DNA from: Kibdelosporangium philippinense
GTDB lineage: Bacteria; Actinomycetota; Actinomycetes; Mycobacteriales; Pseudonocardiaceae
Direction: 5' to 3'
Assembly: GCF_021390435.2 (NCBI RefSeq)
Contig: NZ_JAJVCN010000001.1
Coordinates: 1,116,001 to 1,180,000, forward strand
Length of the DNA: 64,000 nucleotides
The notes under the pieces are model-generated. The model had not been told where the DNA came from. It saw nothing but the letters and a program-made list of their open reading frames with translations, and did not search any database. Shown here in pieces: positions 53,072-60,603 of this stretch (position 1 is the first letter of the stretch; every line of letters begins with the position of its first letter). The position numbers were made by a program, and so were the translations under genes.

Positions 53072-54475
53072 TCACCGGAGAGTGCGCACCAACGCGTCCA
53101 GCGCGCCTGACCAGGCGCTGGGAGAAGGCGCGGAGAATCCGATGACCGCGCCGTCGCGGTCCGATGTGGATCCAGGGTGCCGGAACCGGTCGAGGGGCTC
53201 GATCGCCAGCTGTTGGCGGGCAGCTCGGCGCACGAGTTCGGCGCCCGTTCGACCGGGTTGTTCGAGAAGGACATGCAGTCCGGCAGACATCCCGGTCACG
53301 TGCGCGGTGGGCAGGTGGCGGCTGATCGTCTCGACCAGCTGACGACGTCGTCGGTGATATTGCACGCGCATCGCGCGGATGTGCCGGTCGTACGCTCCCG
53401 ACTCGATGAATTCCGTCATCGCCAATTGGTTGACGAACCCGACGGTCTCCTCCGTTTCTCCTTTCTGCGCGGCGATCGTGCCGACCACGTGGTCCGGAAC
53501 GACGAGCCAGCCGAGGCGCAGTCCGGGCGCCAGGGACTTGCTCGCGGTGCCCAGGTAGATCACGTGGTCGTGATCCAGCCCCTGCAACGCGCCCACGGGA
53601 GACCGGTCGTAACGAAACTCGCCGTCGTAGTCGTCCTCGATGATCAGCGCGCCCCGCCGACGAGCCCAGTCGACGACCGCTGCCCGCCGGTCGGAGCGAA
53701 GCGCTCCGCCCATCGGGAACTGGTGTGACGGCGTGAGCAAAACCGCTCCCGGGTGCGGCGCGTGGTCCAGCACCGATACGTCGGCACCGTCAGCGTCAAC
53801 CGGGATCGGGACGGCTTCGATCCCAGCGTTCAGCAACGCATCGCGCTGGGTGTGCAGGCCGAACTCCTCGACGGCTACTTTCGTGACTCCTGCCCCCGCG
53901 AGCGCGGCGGCGACGAGCCGCAAGCCTTCCGCAGCCCCGCTGCACACGATGACGTTGTCGGCCCGTGCGCGCAGTCCGCGGGCCCGAGCGAGATAGCGGG
54001 CGATGACATCACGCAGTTCACTCCTGCCGTGCGGATCGGTGTACCCGAAGGCATCGGACGGCGCGATGCTGACCGTCCGCTTCACCGCGCGAATCCACTC
54101 GTCGCGCGGGAAGGACGACAGGTCCGGATGCCCGGGCCGTAGATCGTGCACCGGCTGTGGGCGTGCCGCTGGCTTCCGGGGGCGTGCTCGTTCGCCGACG
54201 AGCTCGGCCGCACGCTGCGACACTTCAGTGCCGGAACCGTGAAGCCCGGTGAGCCATCCTTCGTTGATCAGCTCCGAGTAGACGCGGACCACGGTGTTGC
54301 GGCCCAGCCCGAGGTCGGTGGCCAGCACGCGGCTCGATGGCAAACGTGTCCCCGGCGCCAACCGGCCGGTGCGGATCGCCTCACGGAACGCGTCCATGAG
54401 GCTGGCGCGGACATTCCGGCCGATGTGGCCAATGTGCAGGTCAAGGCCTGACGTCCGGGCCTCTTGATCAGTCAC
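53072..54475 (-). CDS. MocR/PdxR-like GntR-aminotransferase regulator
   Basis: A 467-residue fusion. The N-terminal GntR winged helix is TRLPSSRVLATDLGLGRNTV with VYSELINEGWL, and the remainder is a fold-type I aminotransferase-like domain with the PLP lysine in YLGTASKSLAPGLRLGW and the cofactor-holding IIEDDYDGEFRYD. MocR regulators use PLP or amino compounds as effectors. GTG 54475 overlaps the SRPBCC stop as GTGA and is chosen over longer in-frame starts (ATG 54502). It is the last gene of a TPR-SRPBCC-MocR operon. Confidence 0.9.
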   Translation of the reverse strand: MTDQEARTSGLDLHIGHIGRNVRASLMDAFREAIRTGRLAPGTRLPSSRVLATDLGLGRNTVVRVYSELINEGWLTGLHGSGTEVSQRAAELVGERARPRKPAARPQPVHDLRPGHPDLSSFPRDEWIRAVKRTVSIAPSDAFGYTDPHGRSELRDVIARYLARARGLRARADNVIVCSGAAEGLRLVAAALAGAGVTKVAVEEFGLHTQRDALLNAGIEAVPIPVDADGADVSVLDHAPHPGAVLLTPSHQFPMGGALRSDRRAAVVDWARRRGALIIEDDYDGEFRYDRSPVGALQGLDHDHVIYLGTASKSLAPGLRLGWLVVPDHVVGTIAAQKGETEETVGFVNQLAMTEFIESGAYDRHIRAMRVQYHRRRRQLVETISRHLPTAHVTGMSAGLHVLLEQPGRTGAELVRRAARQQLAIEPLDRFRHPGSTSDRDGAVIGFSAPSPSAWSGALDALVRTLR

Positions 54476-54894
54476 GTCGAAGAACGATACGGACCCGCGC
54501 ATTCCTTGGCAGCGAGGGCGGCGAGAGCGCGTACCGACCGGTGGATCACGTCCCGCTGGGTGTCCAGACGATGGGTTTCGGCGTCGGGGATCTCGACGTG
54601 TACGTCGATCGCCGTGCCGCCGTCGACCACGCGCAGCCGCCACTCGAACACCAGGTCCGACACCAGGCAGGAGATCGTGACGTTGCCCTGTCGCCGATCG
54701 CCGCGCAGCAGTTGTGGCATCGGAAAATCCGGGTAGCCGTCCGGGTACATGGTGTAGGACTCACCGTCCTGAGTAGACGGTTCGACCGTGCCGACCCCGG
54801 CCCACCACTCCGGGAAGCGGCTCGGGTCGTACAGCAGCTTCCACACCTCTTCCGGTGGCGCGGCGCTGTGTGCGGTCTCAGCGAACGTCGGCAT
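54472..54894 (-). CDS. SRPBCC/START-like protein
   Basis: A 140-residue polyketide cyclase/Bet v1-like protein: it starts with FAETAHSAAPPEEVWKLLYD and FPEWWAGVG, the typical first strand and helix, then GNVTISCLVSDLVFEWRLR, and ends in a long C-terminal helix. Such proteins bind hydrophobic ligands. The start lies inside the end of the upstream TPR gene and the stop overlaps the MocR start, so all three were one operon. Confidence 0.82.
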   Translation of the reverse strand: MPTFAETAHSAAPPEEVWKLLYDPSRFPEWWAGVGTVEPSTQDGESYTMYPDGYPDFPMPQLLRGDRRQGNVTISCLVSDLVFEWRLRVVDGGTAIDVHVEIPDAETHRLDTQRDVIHRSVRALAALAAKECAGPYRSST

Positions 54895-55945
54895 CGATGC
54901 TCCTCAGGTCGGCGGTGACGGCGGCCAGCTCGCGGTCGGGCTCCACCAGCGCGGTCAGCGGCGGGCGGCCCAGGTCGATCAGCGCGGCGACATAGCCCTG
55001 GCCTGTGTGCCCGGCGCGTCGCTGCCACCCGCGTACTGCCTCGCTCAGCCGTCGCCTGGCCAGTTCGGGATCGTTCCGGCGGGCCGCGATCAGGCCCTGG
55101 ACTGCTGACATGCGGGCGACAAGCGTGTCAGGGAAGTCAGCGGGCGACACCGGTTCCTGCGTGACCGCGCGCAGTTCGGCCTCCGCGTCAGCCGTCCTGC
55201 CCGCGCGTGCCAGTGCGTCGGCGCGGTACAGGCGGGCCAGTGCGCGACCGACCGGGGCGTTCATGCCGATCACGGCGGCGCGCTCGCCGGCGGCGCGCTC
55301 CCAGTCGCCGGTGGCGCGGGCAATGGTGGCCCGGTCGTGGTGGACGAGACCTACCAGATCGGTCAGGCTCAGCCGCTCCGCCAACACGGCCTCCTGGTCG
55401 CAGCTCGCGGCGGCCTCACCGACCCGGCCCAGTCGGCACAACACGGACACCTGCGCCGAATGCGCGTAGACACCTAGGCGCAGCAGTCCGTTAGGTGCCG
55501 CGAGCGGCACGCCGCGGTCGATGAAGTCAAGGGCGCGGTCGAACGCGCCGAGGCAGGCGGCGGCCGACGCGGCGTTGAGCAGGCTTGGAAAGGCCAGGTC
55601 GGGCCGCCCAGCCCGGTTGGCAGCCGCGGCGGCGGCGATCAGTGGCGCGTAGCTGTCGGCGAACCGGCCCGCCCGCAGCAGGGTGTGCGCGCGGGCGACG
55701 CTGATGTCGTGCGCCAGCAGATCCCCGACCGGCTTGCGCTGGGTGAGTGCATCGACCGCTACCAGCAGTTCCTCCGCGGCGGCCGCGCCGCCGGCCACAG
55801 CCTCCGCCCATGCCATGCCGGCGAGCGCCTCGATCCGCGCGGGCGGGTCGGCGTCGGGGTCGCTATCGAGCACGTCCAGCGCGGCGGCGTAGGAGCGGCG
55901 GCACTCGCGCGGGATGCACAGCCCACCGCGCAGCCACCGCCCTAG
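54878..55945 (-). pseudogene. TPR-containing regulator cut at its 5' end by IS982
   Basis: The intact part, about 350 residues, is alanine-rich and helical with tandem TPR-like pairs (RIEALAGMAWAEAVAGG, FDRALDFIDRGVPLAAP, ADALARAGRTADAEAELRA). It resembles the helical sensor arm of AfsR/LuxR-type regulators. The frame runs into the IS982 end at 55946 without a start. No matching N-terminal part lies on the other side of the IS, so sequence was also lost. The stop overlaps the SRPBCC gene by 17 bp. Confidence 0.75.
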
Positions 55946-56936
55946 ATGACTGATTCCGTGAAGATCACGTGAAGTGAGGCCGGGGCGCGGACATGAGAGG
56001 AGGGTGTTCAAGATCAATGTGTGACGAAAGAACTGAACACCCTCCTGACCGCACTCTACGTGCTCATCGACGATCACGTGGTACCACCCCGCGCCGGACG
56101 CGGCCGTCGGCCGTTGCTGTCCGACAGCGAGCTGATCACCCTGGCCGTGGCTCAGGTGCTGCTGCGGTACCCCAGCGAGCGGCGCTGGATCCGGCATATC
56201 CGCTCCAGCGCCGAGTGGCAGGTCATGTTCCCGTACCTGCCGGAGCAGTCCGGCTACCACAAGCGGCTCAAGAACGTCCATCCGTTGCTGTGCAAGGCGG
56301 TTCTTGTCCTGGCTGCGTGTTGCCCGTCCTGGTTCGACGATGTGTGGATCGCCGACGCCACCCCCGTTCCGTGCGGCATGTCGCGCGAGACGGTGAAACG
56401 CTCGGACCTGGCCGGGCACGCCGGCTACGGCTACTGCGCCGCGCATTCCCGGTTCTACTGGGGCCTGAAACTCTACCTGGTCTGCGCGGGCGACGGGATG
56501 CCGATCATGTGGTGCCTGGCCAACCCGAAGCTCGGCGAGCGCGAGGTACTCGCCGCATTGCTGGAGCGCAACCACCACCTCATCCGTTCCGGGCAGATCC
56601 TGCTGGCCGACAAAGGCTTCGCCGGCAAGCACTTCCACGAGTTGACCGCGGCGCTGGGCCTGCGACTGCTGCGCCCGGACCGCCGCGACGAGACCTACCG
56701 CCACGGCAACCTCGGCCACGTGCGCCAGTGGATCGAATCGGTCAACCAAACCCTCAAAGGCCAGCTCGACCTGGAGCACCACGGCGCCCGCACTCCAGCC
56801 GGGGTGTTCACCCGCGTCGCCCAGCGGCTATTGGCCATGGCCGCCGGGATCTGGCAGAACTGGGAAACCGGCGTGACCAGCAAGCGGTCACTGATCGCGT
56901 TCGATCACTGAACACCAATTTCACGGAATCAGTCAT
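55946..56936 (+). mobile_element. IS982-family element
   Basis: 991 bp. Inverted repeats begin ATGACTGATTCCGTGAA on the left, with the exact complement at the right. Both ends are next to CTAG (55942-55945 and 56937-56940), which may be a 4-bp target duplication; since CTAG is self-complementary it could also belong to the repeat. One transposase gene lies inside. Confidence 0.88.
56021..56911 (+). CDS. IS982-family transposase
   Basis: A 296-residue transposase. ELNTLLTALYVLIDDHVV is the family's start, DVWIADATPVPCGMSRET carries the first Asp, GQILLADKGFAGKHFHEL the second, and RQWIESVNQTLKGQLDLE the catalytic Glu. The N-terminal LSDSELITLAVAQVLL is also typical. The frame, read here from 56021, seems intact. 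Confidence 0.92.
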   Translation: MTKELNTLLTALYVLIDDHVVPPRAGRGRRPLLSDSELITLAVAQVLLRYPSERRWIRHIRSSAEWQVMFPYLPEQSGYHKRLKNVHPLLCKAVLVLAACCPSWFDDVWIADATPVPCGMSRETVKRSDLAGHAGYGYCAAHSRFYWGLKLYLVCAGDGMPIMWCLANPKLGEREVLAALLERNHHLIRSGQILLADKGFAGKHFHELTAALGLRLLRPDRRDETYRHGNLGHVRQWIESVNQTLKGQLDLEHHGARTPAGVFTRVAQRLLAMAAGIWQNWETGVTSKRSLIAFDH

Positions 56937-56945
56937 CTAGACCGT

Positions 56946-57045
56946 GTCGTGGTTACCGGCGACCACGTCGCGTACATGGAGTCTTGCCGCTATCCCGACG
57001 GCACCCGGGTGCTGTGCGCCGTGGTGCTCGACTTGGCAGGGGGAT
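56946..57045 (+). pseudogene. SnoaL-like fragment trapped between two IS elements
   Basis: About 33 codons read VVVTGDHVAYMESCRYPDG followed by TRVLCAVVLDLAG, the C-terminal strands of an NTF2/SnoaL-like protein. IS982 cuts it on the left, and the likely end of the IS110 element cuts it on the right. Confidence 0.5.
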
Positions 57046-58430
57046 TCCCAATGAAGTTGTCAAGTAGTTGGGAGCTGCGGTGGTGAGGGGGTCACGCTGC
57101 CGTTGCGGCGGGGGTTGCTTGGTAGGTGGTGCCGTCGCGCAGCAGTGCCCACAAGACGTTCAGCCGGCGGCGTGCCAGGGCGAGGACGGCCTGGGTGTGT
57201 CGTTTGCCTTCGGCTCGTTTGCGGTCGTAGTAGGTCCGCGAGGCGGGGCAACAGCGGATGCTGACCATGGCGGAAAGGTAGAACACGCGCAGCAGGCGTC
57301 TGCTGTAGCGGCGGGGGCGGTGCAGGTTGCCGTTGACCCGGCCGGAATCGCGGGGTACTGGTGCGAGTCCGGCGACGCCGGCCAGCCGGTTGGGACTGCC
57401 GAAAGCGGTCATGTCGCCGCCGGTGTAGGCGAGGAACTCGGCGGCGAGCTGGATGCCGAAGCCGGGCAGGCTGAGGATCACGTCGGCGTGTTTGTGCTGG
57501 CGAAACCGGCTCTCGATCAAGGTGTCGATCTCGCTGATCTCCTCGTCGAGAGTCATCACCCCCTTCGCCAGCCGCGCGACCATCGCGGCGGCCAGGTCTT
57601 GTCCGGTGATGGTGGTGTGTTGCGCGTTGGCGGCGTTCAGCGCGGTCTGGGCGACGGTGCTGGGGTTGCGGACTTTTCGGTTGCGCAGCCAGGTTTCCAA
57701 GCGGTTGGCACCGATTCGTCGCAATGCCGCAGGGGTTTGGTAGGCGGTCAGCAGCACCAGGGCGGCTTTGGAGGTGCTGTAGTCGAAGGCGCGTTCCAGG
57801 GCCGGGAAGTAGTCCAGCAGTTGCGCGCGCAGCCGGTTGATGGTGCGGGTGCGGTCGGCGACCAGATCGGCCCGGCGGCTGGTCAGGATCCGCAGTTCGA
57901 CGCTGACCGGGTCGCCGGTGTGCACGACGTGCAGATCGTGGCGCATCCGGGCCTGGTCGGCGATCACGGCGGCGTCCTTGGCGTCGGTTTTGCCGTCTCC
58001 GCGGTACATGCCGGCCGCGTAGTGGACGGTGCGCCCGGGGATGTAAAGCAACCGCTGGTCGTGGTTGACCAGCAAGGCGATCAGCAACGCCGCCCCGCCG
58101 GAGTTGAGATCGACCGCCCAGGTCAGCTCTCCATCCAACTCGTCTGCCAGCGCGGTGACCTCGCCGACCAACTCCAGCAGCGGAGCCTCGTCGTTGGCCA
58201 CCCGCCGCGACAACAGCCGCTTGCCGGCGGCGTCGATCACCACGCAGTGGTGATGGGTCTTGCCGGCATCGATGCCTGCCCATACTCCGGGCACGAGCGT
58301 CACCTTCCTGTTCGTCAGGTTCATGGTCCCAGCAAACGACCACGCCGTCGTGTCCTTACACAGCGATTTGTTCGCGCATCCCAATTAGCGGTCGGGTCGT
58401 CGTGGGGTGCTGGGCGGCCAATCCCCTGGG
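57040..58430 (-). mobile_element. IS110-family element (approximate ends)
   Basis: Limits are estimates. The transposase gene lies at 57092-58324. A short inverted pair, GGGGGATT near 57040 and AATCCCCT near 58424, may mark the ends. IS110 elements lack long inverted repeats and use a non-coding end to make a bridge RNA; about 105 bp upstream of the gene (58325-58430) is the place where that RNA would lie in the IS110 group. Confidence 0.55.
57092..58324 (-). CDS. IS110-family DEDD transposase/recombinase
   Basis: About 410 residues. The N-terminal RuvC-like domain shows VWAGIDAGKTHHHCVVID (first Asp), WAVDLNSGGAALLIALL, and GDGKTDAKDAAVIADQAR (last acidic pair). The C-terminal transposase_20 domain has ILSLPGFGIQLAAEFLAY and SPNRLAGVAGLAPVPRDSG with the conserved serine region RYSRRLLRVFYLSA. 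ATG 58324 is preferred; a longer frame reaches 58384. It seems intact. Confidence 0.92.
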   Translation of the reverse strand: MNLTNRKVTLVPGVWAGIDAGKTHHHCVVIDAAGKRLLSRRVANDEAPLLELVGEVTALADELDGELTWAVDLNSGGAALLIALLVNHDQRLLYIPGRTVHYAAGMYRGDGKTDAKDAAVIADQARMRHDLHVVHTGDPVSVELRILTSRRADLVADRTRTINRLRAQLLDYFPALERAFDYSTSKAALVLLTAYQTPAALRRIGANRLETWLRNRKVRNPSTVAQTALNAANAQHTTITGQDLAAAMVARLAKGVMTLDEEISEIDTLIESRFRQHKHADVILSLPGFGIQLAAEFLAYTGGDMTAFGSPNRLAGVAGLAPVPRDSGRVNGNLHRPRRYSRRLLRVFYLSAMVSIRCCPASRTYYDRKRAEGKRHTQAVLALARRRLNVLWALLRDGTTYQATPAATAA

Positions 58431-58568
58431 CCATCCACGGCGGACGCATGGAAGCCATACCCAGCACCCCTGGGTCGTCGGAACCCTACGACCAGCCCCG
58501 ATCGACACAGGAAGAAGGTAAGGACGCATCAGCCGCCAAGTCGGCGTGCAGGCATGGGAAGGTGCGCG

Positions 58569-58931
58569 ATGACCACGTTCGACCACCGCGACTTCGACAA
58601 GCCCGACGAGGTCCGCGATTTCGACTATGGGCGCATGGAACTGCTGCGCTTCGACGACGTTCGGGAGATCGGCAGGCTGACTCTCAGACCGGGCTGGCGC
58701 TGGTCCGCGCACGTCAAGCCGATCGCGGGCACTGACCTCTGCCAGGCGCCGCATTTCCAGTACCACGTGTCGGGCACGCTGCGGATACGGATGGCCGACG
58801 GCACCGAGTTCGACGCTACCCCCGGCCAGTTCACGAGCCTGCCCGAGGGACACGACGCATGGGTGGTCGGCGACGAGGACGTCGTCGTCGTGGACTGGTG
58901 GGGTGCGACCCACTACGCCGAACGCTCGTAG
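58569..58931 (+). CDS. Cupin-domain protein
   Basis: A 120-residue single-domain cupin. HVKPIAGTDLCQAPHFQYHVSG and later TPGQFTSLPEGHDAWVVGD give the two cupin motifs with several histidines for a metal site. GGGAAGG lies 6 bases ahead of ATG 58569. It is downstream of the IS110 element and alone on its strand. Function unknown; small cupins often act as dioxygenases, isomerases or ligand-binding proteins. Confidence 0.8.
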   Translation: MTTFDHRDFDKPDEVRDFDYGRMELLRFDDVREIGRLTLRPGWRWSAHVKPIAGTDLCQAPHFQYHVSGTLRIRMADGTEFDATPGQFTSLPEGHDAWVVGDEDVVVVDWWGATHYAERS

Positions 58932-58969
58932 TCGCACCGAGCTGGGAGCGGGCGGTCACAACCGCTCCC

Positions 58970-59612
58970 GCTCGCGGTTAGCAGGTCGGCGACCTCCGCG
59001 AGGTCGACGACGCGCGCGATCCAGCGGGCAACCTCGGCCGGGGGGCGCGTCCGGCGGTGCCAGCTCGGTCCTGACCTGCTCCATCAATCCGGCGTGCATG
59101 TCGGCAGGGCTGGTGCGGCGGGTGAACGAGGCCGCCACGAGGATCGTGGTGTCTACGTCGAACCCGGTGAGCTCGGCGGCGTAGCCGACCGCGAGGGACT
59201 CCGCGGCCTTCCCAACGACGTACGGCGCGAGGTACGGCGAGGTCCGGCCACGGGTCGACCCCACCCACACGACGAGACCGTCCCGCTGGGCCCGCAAATG
59301 CGGCAGAACCGCGCGGTGGACGGACGCGGACTGTTCAGCTGTGGGACCCACATGGCCGGCGTTGTGGACGACGGCGTCGATCCCGCCGGACGTGGCCACC
59401 ACGTGCGCGATCGCGTCGTCCACCGACGCCTGGTCCGACACGTCCAGTTCGATGGGGCACAGGTTGACGCCATGTTCGGTCGCGTATGCCCGCATGGCGG
59501 CTGTGGTGCCGCACATTCCCGCGTACACGGTGTGGCCCGCGTCGGCCAGCGCGCGGGCCGTCGACGCGCCGAGCCCGCTCGACGCGCCAGTGATGACGAT
59601 CGTCTTGGACAT
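58970..59612 (-). pseudogene. Short-chain dehydrogenase with deletion and frameshift
   Basis: SKTIVITGASSGLGASTARAL begins as in active SDRs. DAVVHNAGHVGPTAEQSA is followed directly by VHRAVLPHLRAQ, so about 20 residues including the structural Asn are missing. VVWVGSTRG and YVVGK keep Ser, Tyr and Lys. The end is out of frame: after LAPPDAP the next frame supplies PAEVARWIARVVDLAE, and the shift lies in a run of six G on the plus strand near 59040. Either a decayed gene or a real gene with a sequencing error; the internal gap favours decay. Confidence 0.6.
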
Positions 59613-59635
59613 GGTTGCTCCAGGTCTCGAAGAGC

Positions 59636-59890
59636 TCACGCGGCTTCGCCGTCCGGGGGAAGGAGGTGGTCGTAGAACCAGTGGGCCGGGCCGACGACGA
59701 CCTCGGCGATGTCGTCGGACGGCGCCAGGGGGACGGTCTGCCGCTCGCCGACGAGGTACAGCAGGGGCGCCGTGACGCTGGCCAATCGCGGACCTTCTGG
59801 AATGGACACGGTGGTTCCTTCCGGTTGTCTGGACTGTCGAAACCCTCGCTGGAACGTCGTGGGCTGGGCATCAGCCATCGCACTGGTCAT
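59636..59890 (-). CDS. Small protein of unknown function (possible fragment)
   Basis: An 84-residue frame, with ATG 59890 or a GTG near 59809 as start. LASVTAPLLYLVGERQTVP resembles the strand before the catalytic Asp of alpha/beta hydrolases, and VVVGPAHWFYDHLLPP follows, but no nucleophile part exists. It lies just upstream of the SDR on the same strand. It could be a hydrolase remnant. Confidence 0.35.
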   Translation of the reverse strand: MTSAMADAQPTTFQRGFRQSRQPEGTTVSIPEGPRLASVTAPLLYLVGERQTVPLAPSDDIAEVVVGPAHWFYDHLLPPDGEAA

Positions 59891-59937
59891 TCGACGGGCA
59901 AGGCATCTACGTCATCCCGGCCAGGACGGCCCCTGAG

Positions 59938-59971
59938 GCCTTTGTGTCAGTCGAGCGACTGACACAAAGGC
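59938..59971. promoter_or_regulatory. Long perfect palindrome in a divergent promoter region
   Basis: 16-bp arms (GCCTTTGTGTCAGTCG and complement) around a 2-base AG centre. It lies between the leftward gene starting at 59890 and the rightward ferritin-like gene, where a terminator has no purpose, so an operator for a dimeric repressor is the better reading. Confidence 0.6.
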
Positions 59972-60051
59972 GCCCTGACCGGCACATCAGTCGGACTAAT
60001 GCGTCATGTGAGTCAAACGACGGATGCACGAGCCCGCGGCGAAGCGACAGA

Positions 60052-60603
60052 GTGGCCCTCGTGGCACAAGAGCGCGAACCCCGGTTCCGGGTGGACGCGG
60101 CGCTGATCCGGGACCGAGCACTGCTCGACCTGCTCGACGGCGCCGTGACTCCGGCCCACGTGGTTACCGTCCAGGCGCTGCTCGACCAGCTCACGGCCAC
60201 GGCAGCACTCGACCTGCTCCGCCTGGAGCAACACGCGGCCACGGCGGCGGCCGCGGGTCCGCGTGAGGTGTACGAGGTGCTGGTGGCGGCGGCCGACGCC
60301 GAACTGGTGGCGTTGCGGTTGCTGGAACAGCGCGCGATCGAGTTGGGCGGCCTGCCCGATCTCAACCCCGCGACGCTGACCCGCCGTTCGCTGACCGCCC
60401 ACCGCGGCTACGGCCGGACCGAGCTCCTCGCCCTGCTCCGGGAGAACCTGTTCGCGAAGCGCGTGGTGATCCAGGTGTACCTGGAGGCCGTCAGGTGGGT
60501 CGGTGACGGCGATCCGACGACCCGGCGGCTGGTGGAGCGGCTGCTCGAGTCCGCCGAGCGCACCGCCACGGCCTTCGCGGCCGTGCTGGAGCGTCAGGAG
60601 TGA
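60052..60603 (+). CDS. Ferritin-like (bacterioferritin-type) protein
   Basis: About 183 residues from GTG 60052 (GTG 59944 would place the start inside the palindrome). It is helical throughout with the bacterioferritin-like order: ELVALRLLEQRAIELGGLPDL, then LLALLRENLFAKRVVIQVY, then WVGDGDPTTRRLVERLLES and ERTATAFAAVLE. Some metal-site residues of bacterioferritin (EExH pairs) seem replaced, so storage function is uncertain. It overlaps the converging LuxR gene by 10 bp. Confidence 0.65.
   Translation: MALVAQEREPRFRVDAALIRDRALLDLLDGAVTPAHVVTVQALLDQLTATAALDLLRLEQHAATAAAAGPREVYEVLVAAADAELVALRLLEQRAIELGGLPDLNPATLTRRSLTAHRGYGRTELLALLRENLFAKRVVIQVYLEAVRWVGDGDPTTRRLVERLLESAERTATAFAAVLERQE

Noticed and set aside
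54878..56782. 634-codon frame joining the TPR regulator to sequence inside IS982
   Set aside because: The right third is antisense of the transposase; the true gene fragment ends at the IS border, 55946.
57068..58735. 555-codon open frame on the plus strand
   Set aside because: Antisense of the IS110 transposase; no recognisable motif.
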